From positions 1 through 64,000 of the forward strand of contig JBBITF010000002.1 in assembly GCA_037440925.1 (NCBI GenBank): a DNA stretch of 64,000 nucleotides. Reading direction: 5' to 3'. The translations under genes were made by a program, and so were the position numbers. The notes beneath the pieces are model-generated. The model did no database searches. It saw only the letters and a list, made by a program, of their open reading frames with translations, and was not told the origin of the DNA. Below, piece after piece: positions 57,252-64,000 of this stretch. Source of the stretch: JAABUE01 sp037440925. Lineage in GTDB: Bacteria; Chloroflexota; Anaerolineae; Anaerolineales; Villigracilaceae. Positions within the stretch are counted from its first letter, which is position 1. Every line of letters begins with the position of its first letter.

Positions 57252-59258
57252 TCATTTTGTGAGCAGCGACCTGGCTTTTTCGATGACATTTTCGACGGTA
57301 AAGCCGAACTTCTCGAACAGGACTTTGGCCGGCGCAGAGGCGCCAAAGCGCTCGATGGAGATGACCGCGCCCTCGGCGCCCACGTATCGTTCCCAGCCCA
57401 GACCTGCTCCCGCTTCGACAGCCAGCCTCGCCCGAACGCGTCCCGGCAAAACGGCCTCTCGATAGGCGGCGTCCTGCTTCTCAAACAGGTCCCAGGAGGG
57501 GAAGGAGACCGCGCGCACGTTCACACCTTCGGCCGCCAGGCGCGCTGCCGCCTGGTATATCAGGCTGACTTCCGAGCCGGAAGCCATCAGGATCAACTCC
57601 GGCTCGTTCTCGCCAAAGTCCGAGAGCGCGTAGGCGCCCCTGGCCAGTTCCGAGGCGTCTTCCATCAAAGCGCGATCCAGGGTAGGCACGGCCTGGCGGC
57701 TCAAGATGAGCGCCGTTGGCCCATCGCGGCGGGAAACGGCCACTTTCCAGGCTTCGACCGTTTCGTTGGCGTCCGCCGGGCGGATGACGCACAGGTTGGG
57801 GATAGCGCGCAAGGCTGCAATATGCTCCACCGGCTGATGGGTGGGGCCGTCCTCGCCTAGCCCGATGCTATCGTGGGTGAAGACGAAAATCGAGGGGATA
57901 TGCGAGAGCGCCGCAATGCGGATGGCGGGCCGGGCGTAATCCGAAAAGACCAGGAAAGTGCCGCCATACGGGATGACGCCGCCAAAGAGCGCCATGCCAT
58001 TGAGCGCTGCGGCCATACCATGCTCGCGCACGCCAAAGTGCAGGTTGCGTCCCTGCGGGCTGTCCTTTTGGAAGGCCGGGCTGCCTTCGATCCTGGTGTT
58101 GTTGGAAGGCGCCAGGTCAGCCGAGCCGCCCATCAGTTCGGGCAGTTTGACGGCCAGCGCGTTGAGCGTCTTGCCAGAGGCGGCGCGGGTAGCCAGGCCT
58201 TTGGCGTCGGGCGGGAAGACGGGCAGGTCTGCATCCCAGCCGCTGGGTAATCTACCGTCCAAACGGCGACGGAGTTCGAGGGCCAAATCGGGATAAGCCT
58301 TCTGATACGCCTCTAGTTTTTCTTGCCAACGGGCCTCTTGCGCGGCGCCACTTTCGAGCGCCTGGCGGTAGAACGCTAGCACATCTTCGGGGATGTAAAA
58401 GCGCGGTTCAAGCGGCCAGCCCAGATTTTGTTTGGCTAGATTCAGTTCCTCTTCGCCCAGCGGCTCGCCGTGTGCCTTGGAGGTGCCCTGGCGGTTGGGC
58501 GCTCCGAAGCCGATCACGGTGCGGCAGGCAATCAGCGACGGGCGCGGGTCTTGTTTGGCAGCCTGGATGGCCTGGTGGATAGCCTCGACATCGTTGCCCT
58601 CCTCCACTCGCTGTACATGCCAGCCGTAGGCCTCAAAGCGTTTCAAGCGGTCTTCCGTAAAGGCCAGGTCGGTGGAGCCATCAATGGAAATGTGATTATC
58701 GTCATACAGGTAGACCAGGCGGCCTAGTCCGAGGTGACCGGCCAGCGAGGCGGCCTCGGAAGCCACGCCCTCCATCAGGTCGCCGTCGGTGACGATAGCG
58801 TAGATGTAGGGATCAACCAGGTCGAAGCCGGGCCGGTTGAAGGTCGCGGAGAGATGCGCCGCGGCGATGGCCATGCCTACGCCGGTAGCGAATCCTTGCC
58901 CCAAGGGGCCGGTGGTCATTTCCACGCCAGGCGTCAGCCCATACTCTGGATGGCCAGGCGTGAGGCTGTCCCATTGGCGGAAGTTCTTCAATTCGTCTAG
59001 CGAAAGGGCGTAGCCAGTAAGGTGCAAGAGGGAATACAGCAGCATGGAGCCATGTCCGCCGGAGAGGATGAAACGGTCGCGCCCCGGCCAGCGCGGATTA
59101 CGCGGATTATGGCGCAGGTGGCGGGTCCAGATGGTGAACGCAATGGCGGCGGCGCCCATCGGCAGACCGGGGTGGCCGGAGTTGGCTTGCTGAACGGCGT
59201 CAGCAGACAGGAAGCGCAGCGTATTGATTGCGCGGGTTTGAAGGTCGGCTTGAGTCAT
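57252..59258 (-). CDS. tkt: Transketolase
   Basis: A 668-residue thiamine-diphosphate enzyme, full length. N-terminus DAVQQANSGHPGLPMGAA, the ThDP/Mg motif VTDGDLMEGV with YLYDDNHIS, and in the pyrimidine domain FVFTHDSIGLGEDGPTHQPVEH are all present. The start overlaps the stop of a small upstream gene by 4 bases. It provides the C2 transfer reactions of the pentose phosphate pathway. Confidence 0.95.
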   Translation of the reverse strand: MTQADLQTRAINTLRFLSADAVQQANSGHPGLPMGAAAIAFTIWTRHLRHNPRNPRWPGRDRFILSGGHGSMLLYSLLHLTGYALSLDELKNFRQWDSLTPGHPEYGLTPGVEMTTGPLGQGFATGVGMAIAAAHLSATFNRPGFDLVDPYIYAIVTDGDLMEGVASEAASLAGHLGLGRLVYLYDDNHISIDGSTDLAFTEDRLKRFEAYGWHVQRVEEGNDVEAIHQAIQAAKQDPRPSLIACRTVIGFGAPNRQGTSKAHGEPLGEEELNLAKQNLGWPLEPRFYIPEDVLAFYRQALESGAAQEARWQEKLEAYQKAYPDLALELRRRLDGRLPSGWDADLPVFPPDAKGLATRAASGKTLNALAVKLPELMGGSADLAPSNNTRIEGSPAFQKDSPQGRNLHFGVREHGMAAALNGMALFGGVIPYGGTFLVFSDYARPAIRIAALSHIPSIFVFTHDSIGLGEDGPTHQPVEHIAALRAIPNLCVIRPADANETVEAWKVAVSRRDGPTALILSRQAVPTLDRALMEDASELARGAYALSDFGENEPELILMASGSEVSLIYQAAARLAAEGVNVRAVSFPSWDLFEKQDAAYREAVLPGRVRARLAVEAGAGLGWERYVGAEGAVISIERFGASAPAKVLFEKFGFTVENVIEKARSLLTK

Positions 59259-59458
59259 GGGTTCCTCTGAACAAGATACTTCATTTTACCATCGTGCATG
59301 GGAGCGTGGAATAATCGCCCCTTGTTGGGGTTGGTGTTGCTTGTTGGATCAACCGGTCGTTTGGGAAGTCCACCCTTGTACATGAAAACAAGAACAGCCG
59401 CGTGGATGGTGAAGGCAATGTACCGCTCGATTCCTCTTGTATCTTTTGGGAATTTCAT
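59255..59458 (-). CDS. Small unknown protein translationally coupled to transketolase (67 aa)
   Basis: Reads MKFPKDTRGIERYIAFTIHA, a single possible hydrophobic helix (YIAFTIHAAVLVFMY), then a Pro/Asn/His-rich polar tail ending YLVQRNP. A very good ribosome site (aaggag, 8 bases upstream) and an ATGA overlap with tkt argue that it is translated. No family recognised. It would be the first gene of the pentose phosphate operon. Confidence 0.6.
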   Translation of the reverse strand: MKFPKDTRGIERYIAFTIHAAVLVFMYKGGLPKRPVDPTSNTNPNKGRLFHAPMHDGKMKYLVQRNP

Positions 59459-59521
59459 GCTAGACTCCTTGTGTTGAACCCCAAAGAGCATTGGCGCTTG
59501 CTTGGGATGACGCTCACGCCC

Positions 59522-59570
59522 TAAACGCGTCCCCGCGGCGGTATCGCCCTCGAGGATACGCGTTTACCAC
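59522..59570. repeat. Inverted repeat upstream of the CBS gene
   Basis: aaacgcgt at the left and acgcgttt at the right enclose a GC-rich middle with ccgcggcgg and tatcgccctcg segments that can also pair. It sits in the divergent region between the small gene and the CBS gene. Possibly a regulatory hairpin or a repeat relic. Confidence 0.45.
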
Positions 59571-59580
59571 GTCTTCGCGG

Positions 59581-59610
59581 TTGTGATCGTTTTTCAAGAG
59601 CAATTCTATA
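59581..59610 (+). promoter_or_regulatory. Possible sigma70 promoter of the CBS gene
   Basis: TTGTGA (59581-59586) and TCTATA (59605-59610) are 18 bases apart, followed by an aaggag-type ribosome site before the ATG at 59632. Moderate match only. Confidence 0.4.
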
Positions 59611-59631
59611 TCCACCCCAAGGAGAAGGAAA

Positions 59632-60078
59632 ATGGCTACCGTGAAAACCTTGATGAACACCAAAAGAGACACTACCAACTATACCGTAGACTGCAATGAC
59701 AAGGTGATAAAAGCCCTCGAAGTGATGGCCAACGCAAACATCGGGGCCGTCCTTGTGACCGAGGGCGAGAAAATTACGGGCATCTTTACTGAGCGTGATT
59801 ACGTCCGTAAAGGGGAACTCATGGGGCGTTCCGCCAAAACGACAGCGGTCAAAGAACTCATGACCGAGAAGATGGTCACGGTGACGACCGACACCTCCAT
59901 GGATGAGTGCATGGCGCTGATGAAGCAATACAACATCCGCCACTTGCCGGTCGTGGAAAACGATAAATTGGTCGGTTTAGTCTCGATGCGCGATGTAGTC
60001 GCCGTATTGATGGCCGACCGCGAAAGCACCATCAAGGGACTGGAAAATTACATTCTAGGCAGCGGGTTTGCAACTTAG
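59632..60078 (+). CDS. Tandem CBS-domain protein
   Basis: A 148-residue protein made of two CBS domains (about 8-65 and 75-132), with the motif pairs IGAVLVTEGEKITGIFTERD and RHLPVVENDKLVGLVSMRD. Such stand-alone Bateman modules bind adenosine nucleotides and sense energy state. Strong aaggagaagg ribosome site. No fused effector domain. Confidence 0.9.
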   Translation: MATVKTLMNTKRDTTNYTVDCNDKVIKALEVMANANIGAVLVTEGEKITGIFTERDYVRKGELMGRSAKTTAVKELMTEKMVTVTTDTSMDECMALMKQYNIRHLPVVENDKLVGLVSMRDVVAVLMADRESTIKGLENYILGSGFAT

Positions 60079-60107
60079 CCCAGCCGTTGATTTCGCATAG
60101 TCTCGTC

Positions 60108-60788
60108 TCACGGAGCGACTGTATTCCTCAGCCATTGGCAAACCGCCAGCACATTGTCTCTAAACGAAGCGGCAGGCGCAAATTTCTGTTCAAACAGCGC
60201 GCTGCCAATGGTAAATCCCCAAGCGCCGGCTCTCCAGACCTCGGCTATCCTCTCATAAGAGTTGATAGAGCCTGCTGAGACGATTGGCACATGGGTGGCC
60301 GTGACCACCTCTTGCAACAACTTGGGCGCGTTTCCTACATAGCGATACGTCAACAAATCTATGCCTTGTGCCCCTCTGCTCTCCAGAAAACGGGCATGAG
60401 CCACAATTTCATCTATCGTCCCATCCAAAACGCTGGGGTGACTATAGACATGACCGGCAAAGGGATAATAGCGGATAGGCTTGTCCTTGAGGTAGGACAA
60501 AATAGAATCGAAGAATACCGTTCCCATCAAGACATCGAAACCCGCTTCGACGGCAATTTGCGCGCCGCGCAACCCCTCCGCCTCTGACAGGCTGACGACT
60601 TCGAGATAGGTCGTTTTGCCGGCTGCTTTCATTTCACTTACCAGGGCTTTCATCTTCTCTGGCGGCAGACCGACATCCTTGAAGCCCCAATGCGTCACAG
60701 GCGTATCCTGACATTCGCGGAATATTTGCAACGCATTTTTCACGGTGCTGTCGTGGTGGGTCAACATCAAAATGAACTCGGGTTTCAT
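60108..60788 (-). CDS. Conserved TIM-barrel protein of unknown function
   Basis: A 226-residue protein with an N-terminal LMLTHHDSTVKNAL, WGFKDVGLP, TYLEVVSLSEAEG, IDLLTYRYVGN and a phosphate-binding-like VSAGSINSYERI/GAWGFTIGSALF end, as in phosphate-binding TIM barrels (HisA/ThiG-like folds). Relatives are often labelled 4-hydroxythreonine-4-phosphate dehydrogenase without basis. Aaggag 7 bases before the ATG. Substrate unknown. Confidence 0.7.
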   Translation of the reverse strand: MKPEFILMLTHHDSTVKNALQIFRECQDTPVTHWGFKDVGLPPEKMKALVSEMKAAGKTTYLEVVSLSEAEGLRGAQIAVEAGFDVLMGTVFFDSILSYLKDKPIRYYPFAGHVYSHPSVLDGTIDEIVAHARFLESRGAQGIDLLTYRYVGNAPKLLQEVVTATHVPIVSAGSINSYERIAEVWRAGAWGFTIGSALFEQKFAPAASFRDNVLAVCQWLRNTVAP

Positions 60789-60843
60789 TTACACTCCTTC
60801 TACAATTGAGTGGCTGCTTGTCATCGGAAATCATTTGCAAATT

Positions 60844-61020
60844 GTAACTACCTTGACAATGTCACATTAAACATTTGTTCTGGTAAATCGCCCTTACCCC
60901 GGCCCTCTCCCAGCGGGAGAGGGGGCAAATCACTTGAATTTTCGCATTATCCCCTCTCTCAGGTCTCGACAGTCTCGAACACCAAAGGGAGAGGGAAACG
61001 GACAGGCGAAATTGTATCAT
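60844..61020. mobile_element. Second copy of the MITE-like element
   Basis: Starts with gtaactaccttgacaatgt (60844-60862), nearly the same as the reverse complement of 27083-27107, then matches 26840-26912 with about one difference in ten bases, including cccggccctctcccagcggg. Its right end is less clear (gaaattgtatcatcacttg near 61010-61025). No transposase. Confidence 0.55.
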
Positions 61021-61088
61021 CACTTGAATTTTTGCCCATGCTGGGGTTTCGTTAGATTGACCTGTGTATCTTCTGGTAAGATCGCTCT

Positions 61089-61919
61089 ATGACAAAAACG
61101 CCCTCACTTGCTCCCCAATCGCTCAGTCAGGTACGCTGCTTTTTACTAGACATGGACGGCACCTTTTACCTGGGCGACCGCCTGCTGAATGGCGCCCTGG
61201 AATTCATCGAAACGCTGAAAGAATTGGGACTAGATTACTTGTTTCTCACCAACAACTCCTCCAAACACCGCAGTCTCTATGCCGAAAAGATCACCCGCTT
61301 GGGTCTATCTATTCCGGAGGAAAAAGTGTTCACATCCGGCGAAGCCACCGCCTTGTACTTGCAAAAAGAACATCCTGCCGCCCGCCTGTACATTGTTGGC
61401 ACGCCGCCTCTGCAAGAAGAATTCCTTGAGCATGGCTTTTTCCTGGACGAGGAACATCCCGACATGGTTGTGCTGGGTTTCGACACCACTCTCACCTATC
61501 AAAAGTTATGGAAGTTGTGCGATTTCGTGCGCGCCGGCCTGCCTTATATCGCCACCCACCCTGACTTCAATTGCCCCACCGCTACCGGTTTCATGCCCGA
61601 TATTGGCGCTATCATCGCCTTTGTGCAAGCCTCTACCGGCCGGCAGCCGGATGTGGTGGTCGGCAAACCCAACCGCTTGATTGTAGATGCCGTCTCACAA
61701 AAATATGGCTATCCTATCGGTCAAATGGCTATGGTCGGCGATCGCTTGTACACCGACATTGCGCTGGGGCAGACCGCCGGCCTCACCACCTGCCTTGTCC
61801 TGAGCGGAGAAACCCGCCTGGAAGACGTGGCAGGCTCCCCTCATCAACCTTCCTACATCTTCCCCGACCTGGCAGGCATCACGCGCTGGTTGAGGGAACA
61901 CAATCGCCAACAAGCGTGA
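61089..61919 (+). CDS. HAD-IIA family sugar/glycerol phosphatase-like hydrolase
   Basis: A 276-residue HAD phosphatase of the NagD type. Nucleophile motif DMDGT at residues 21-25 (Asp21, Asp23), LTNNSSK at about 54-60, the cap domain in the middle, and the last motif GDRLYTDIALG. It starts 24 bases before the next gene ends the gap, so both are likely co-transcribed; this suggests a substrate such as glycerol phosphate or phosphoglycolate, by inference only. Confidence 0.87.
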   Translation: MTKTPSLAPQSLSQVRCFLLDMDGTFYLGDRLLNGALEFIETLKELGLDYLFLTNNSSKHRSLYAEKITRLGLSIPEEKVFTSGEATALYLQKEHPAARLYIVGTPPLQEEFLEHGFFLDEEHPDMVVLGFDTTLTYQKLWKLCDFVRAGLPYIATHPDFNCPTATGFMPDIGAIIAFVQASTGRQPDVVVGKPNRLIVDAVSQKYGYPIGQMAMVGDRLYTDIALGQTAGLTTCLVLSGETRLEDVAGSPHQPSYIFPDLAGITRWLREHNRQQA

Positions 61920-61942
61920 ACATGTAGCCAGCGAGACCCTCC

Positions 61943-63394
61943 ATGCCGCTCGCCTACGACCCTGCCAAAGGCCAACGCTTCTGGGACGACATCCGTCGCC
62001 TGCCAGGCTACCCTCGCGCCGAAACGATGCCCATCCGATACATGCTTTTTCAATCGGATGCGCTCTTCCAGGTCTCCAGAATACTCGAAAAATGCGGCGC
62101 CCGCAAATCTGCGCCCCTGCTGGTTGTCATGGACGAAACGCCCATGCGCCGCAGTGGACAAGACCTCAAATCCCTGGCGCTGGCGCTCCTGCAGAAAGAC
62201 GGCTGGCAGGTACAGCCGCTAGTGATGCGTCCCGATTCAAGCGGACAAGTGCATACCGACCTGCCTCACATCCGTCAGGTACAGAACAGCCTGCTGCCCG
62301 GCTGTGCGCTGCTTTCCATTGGTTCCGGCGTCGTTACCGACATTGCCAAGCATGGCAGTTTTCTTTATCAGCAAGAGAGCGGCCAGAAAATCCCCTATGT
62401 GGTCTATCCAACCGCTAACAGCGTCAGCGCCTACACCTCGAACATGGCGCCTGCCTTTATCCATGGCGTCAAACGCACCCTTGCCTCACGCTACCCCGAC
62501 GCCCTGATTTGCGACCTGGAAACCTTGCGCGATGCACCTCTTGAAATGACCCTGGCCGGCGCAGGCGACATGCTGGCCGCTTTCGTCAGCCTGCCCGATT
62601 GGTACCTGGCGCACTGTCTGGGCATGGACGAGCAGTATAGTGAACTGCCCAAGCGCCTGCTTGGTCCGCTCGATGAATTACTCCTGGCGCACGCTGCTGA
62701 AATCCGTCGCGGCGAAATGGAAGCGGTAGCAATGCTGGCAAAACTCATCTCTCTGGGTGGGCTGGCGATGTCCCTTTCTCACGCCACCACGCCGCTCTCC
62801 GGCTTCGAACACGTCATGTCGCATGTGCTAGACTTGCAAGCGGAAGAGAAAGGCTTACCGCTGGCCCCTCATGGCTTGCAAGTTGCGCTGGCAACTGTGG
62901 CGGGCGCAGGCATGTATCGCCGCTTCCTTCTGGACTTTGAGCCTGCCCGCCTGGACCCCAGCCTTTGCTACCCCGACGAAGAAACCATGCGCGCGCGCAT
63001 CGAGCGCAGTTTTGCCGCCATAGATCCTTCAGGCAAAGTTGGCGCCGAGTGCTGGGCCGACTACCGCCAAAAATTAAGCGCCTGGCATGCTCGCCGTCAG
63101 GCATTCACACAGGTGTTGAGTGCGTGGCCCGCGCTTCGCCAACGCTTGAACGCCGAAACTCGCCCGCCAGAAAAAATCCTTCAAATCTTGCAAGCGTTAG
63201 GCGCCCCGTTGAACTGGTCGCAACTCCAGCCTCCGGTCACGCCAGAACGCGCTCGTTTTGCCTTCCTGCACGCCTCCTTCATGCGCAAGCGTATGACCCT
63301 GGGCGACTTGCTCATTTTCACAGGCTGGAATCGTGAAAGGGTATGGGATGAAATCTGGCAACTGTACCCCACGCAAACCAACGGGGCAGGTTAA
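61943..63394 (+). CDS. sn-Glycerol-1-phosphate dehydrogenase-like (AraM/EgsA family)
   Basis: A 483-residue dehydrogenase with NAD(P)-binding SIGSGVVTDIAKH, PTANSVSAYTSNMAP, the zinc region LAGAGDMLAAF and SGFEHVMSH. These match bacterial AraM and archaeal G1P dehydrogenases, which reduce dihydroxyacetone phosphate to sn-glycerol-1-phosphate. It is some 90 residues longer than usual at the C-terminus (RLNAETRPPEKILQIL and MTLGDLLIFTGW). Known bacterial versions make G1P for wall or lipid derivatives. Start at 61943 has no strong ribosome site. Confidence 0.85.
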   Translation: MPLAYDPAKGQRFWDDIRRLPGYPRAETMPIRYMLFQSDALFQVSRILEKCGARKSAPLLVVMDETPMRRSGQDLKSLALALLQKDGWQVQPLVMRPDSSGQVHTDLPHIRQVQNSLLPGCALLSIGSGVVTDIAKHGSFLYQQESGQKIPYVVYPTANSVSAYTSNMAPAFIHGVKRTLASRYPDALICDLETLRDAPLEMTLAGAGDMLAAFVSLPDWYLAHCLGMDEQYSELPKRLLGPLDELLLAHAAEIRRGEMEAVAMLAKLISLGGLAMSLSHATTPLSGFEHVMSHVLDLQAEEKGLPLAPHGLQVALATVAGAGMYRRFLLDFEPARLDPSLCYPDEETMRARIERSFAAIDPSGKVGAECWADYRQKLSAWHARRQAFTQVLSAWPALRQRLNAETRPPEKILQILQALGAPLNWSQLQPPVTPERARFAFLHASFMRKRMTLGDLLIFTGWNRERVWDEIWQLYPTQTNGAG

Positions 63395-63460
63395 TCGTAA
63401 CTGCCCACCCTTCAGCGCAAATTTGCCTTTTGAAGTAGAGTAACCATCCACGAACAGAGC

Positions 63461-63494
63461 CACGAATGCTCGAATGGAACGCTGGACATTCGTG
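63461..63494. repeat. Inverted repeat cacgaatg/cattcgtg
   Basis: cacgaatg (63461-63468) and cattcgtg (63487-63494) enclose ctcgaatggaacgctgga. It lies between the dehydrogenase stop and the SET-gene promoter and could end the upstream transcript. Confidence 0.5.
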
Positions 63495-63551
63495 AACGGT
63501 GGACGGTTTGCCATCAGAAAAGACTCGCCGACTCGCATTGTCTCGCCTTTC

Positions 63552-63580
63552 TTGCAAGAAACGCTGCCTTTCGGTAAAAT
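63552..63580 (+). promoter_or_regulatory. Sigma70-type promoter of the SET-domain gene
   Basis: TTGCAA (63552-63557) and TAAAAT (63575-63580) with exactly 17 bases between. Transcription should start near 63587, immediately before the first paired segment of the leader (gcggt, 63591). Confidence 0.65.
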
Positions 63581-63586
63581 GTACTT

Positions 63587-63745
63587 ACTTGCGGTGAGAG
63601 AACCCGTCTCATCGGTGCAGCGTTCTGCACAACCGCCGCTTTTTGAGGTGTTTTCCTCGAAAGGCGGCGGACGCTGTTAACCGGCCAGGGCGAGGCCCCG
63701 CCGCAAAAAATCTACCAGCCCCCTGGTATAAAACCCTTTTGGAGG
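63587..63745 (+). promoter_or_regulatory. Structured 5' leader with mutually exclusive stems (candidate RNA regulator)
   Basis: Segments: S0 gcggt (63591-63595); hairpin tgaga/tctca; hairpin gtgcag-cgtt-ctgcac (63615-63630); S1 ccgccgc (63633-63639); S2 gcggcgg (63664-63670); S3 ccgccgc (63698-63704). S0 can pair with accgc (63632-63636, enclosing the two hairpins), S1 with S2 (16-bp stem 63633-63648/63655-63670 with loop tgtttt, two G-U pairs), or S2 with S3 (enclosing ggcc-agggcga-ggcc). S0:S1 plus S2:S3 excludes S1:S2. The ribosome site ggagg is at 63741-63745. I do not recognise a known class. Confidence 0.5.
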
Positions 63746-63753
63746 ATTATGTA

Positions 63754-64000
63754 GTGACCGGACGATTTTATTCCCACCTATCTCCGAAACTGGAGGTATC
63801 CCCTTTCCCTGAAAAGGGCGGCTACGGCATCGTTGCCCGTGAGCCGATCTTGAAAGGCGAACTTTTGGTTTTGTGGGGCGGGCGCACTGTAACCGCCGAC
63901 GAACTCGACCCAAACATACCGCATTTCACGCAGCGTGTTTTGCAAATCGAGGAAGGCTTATACTTGTTCCAGCCAGAAGAAACGCTTGAACCAGCCGACT
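63754..64000 (+). CDS. SET-domain protein, 5' part
   Basis: From GTG 63754, 8 bases after ggagg, 82 codons encode the start of a SET domain: GGYGIVAREPILKGELLVLWGG, then HFTQRVLQIEEGLYL. The window ends before the catalytic NHSCDPN-type motif. An ATG at 63749 is followed at once by TAG, so GTG is the start. Bacterial SET proteins of this type are protein-lysine methyltransferase-like. Truncated by the window edge. Confidence 0.7.
   Translation, partial: MTGRFYSHLSPKLEVSPFPEKGGYGIVAREPILKGELLVLWGGRTVTADELDPNIPHFTQRVLQIEEGLYLFQPEETLEPAD

Overview
The window looks like a piece of a draft or metagenome-assembled Chloroflexota genome, most likely class Anaerolineae. This is an inference from the GC-rich coding, the fused transaldolase/phosphoglucose isomerase, the bacterial alpha-2-macroglobulin, the archaeal-type glycerol-1-phosphate dehydrogenase and the very dense small dispersed repeats. 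A 100-N scaffold gap lies at 26921-27020. No tRNA, rRNA, CRISPR array, intact transposase or phage module was seen.

Layout. (1) 1-13929: a cobalamin locus. A sigma70-type promoter and a cobalamin riboswitch precede a B12/corrinoid ABC transporter (btuF-btuC-btuD), two tandem cob(I)alamin adenosyltransferases, cbiA, a PduX-like threonine kinase, cobT, cobS, cbiZ, cbiB, cobD, cobQ, cobU and a 19-codon stub of cobC. It imports and remodels corrinoids and completes the late pathway from cobyrinic acid onward; no corrin-ring genes are present. (2) 13930-16262: a cytochrome c oxidase subunit II fragment, a hypothetical gene, a creatininase-family gene and an RHS remnant, which together mark a rearranged junction. 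(3) 16.3-22.6 kb: two GT39-like membrane glycosyltransferases flanking a zinc-type oxidoreductase. (4) 22.6-26.6 kb: a membrane protein and a three-gene biotin-dependent acyl-CoA carboxylase. (5) 27.1-43.4 kb: CYTH protein, TypA, alpha-2-macroglobulin, lipid kinase-like protein, GAF-GGDEF protein, metalloprotease, acyltransferase, spermidine synthase-like protein and a DUF1461 membrane protein. (6) 43.4-49.0 kb: probable operon fabG, asp23-like, nusB, tatA, tatC, lipoprotein. (7) 49-53.3 kb: divergent membrane protein and penicillin-acylase-family hydrolase. (8) 53.8-59.5 kb: non-oxidative pentose phosphate operon on the minus strand (small gene, tkt, rpiB, tal-pgi). (9) 59.6-64 kb: CBS protein, TIM-barrel protein, HAD phosphatase plus G1P dehydrogenase, and the start of a SET-domain gene behind an elaborate folded leader.

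The least ordinary features are these. CCGG and GATC are almost absent from about 0.3-11.85 kb and common beyond it, with the switch at the cobD/cobQ overlap inside the B12 operon. Several unrelated short repeat families sit in frame inside five genes (cbiA, the PduX-like kinase, cbiB, the zinc oxidoreductase and the penicillin acylase). A MITE-like element with terminal inverted repeats occurs at 26.8 and 60.8 kb. The SET-gene leader has a good promoter and four segments that can pair in mutually exclusive ways.
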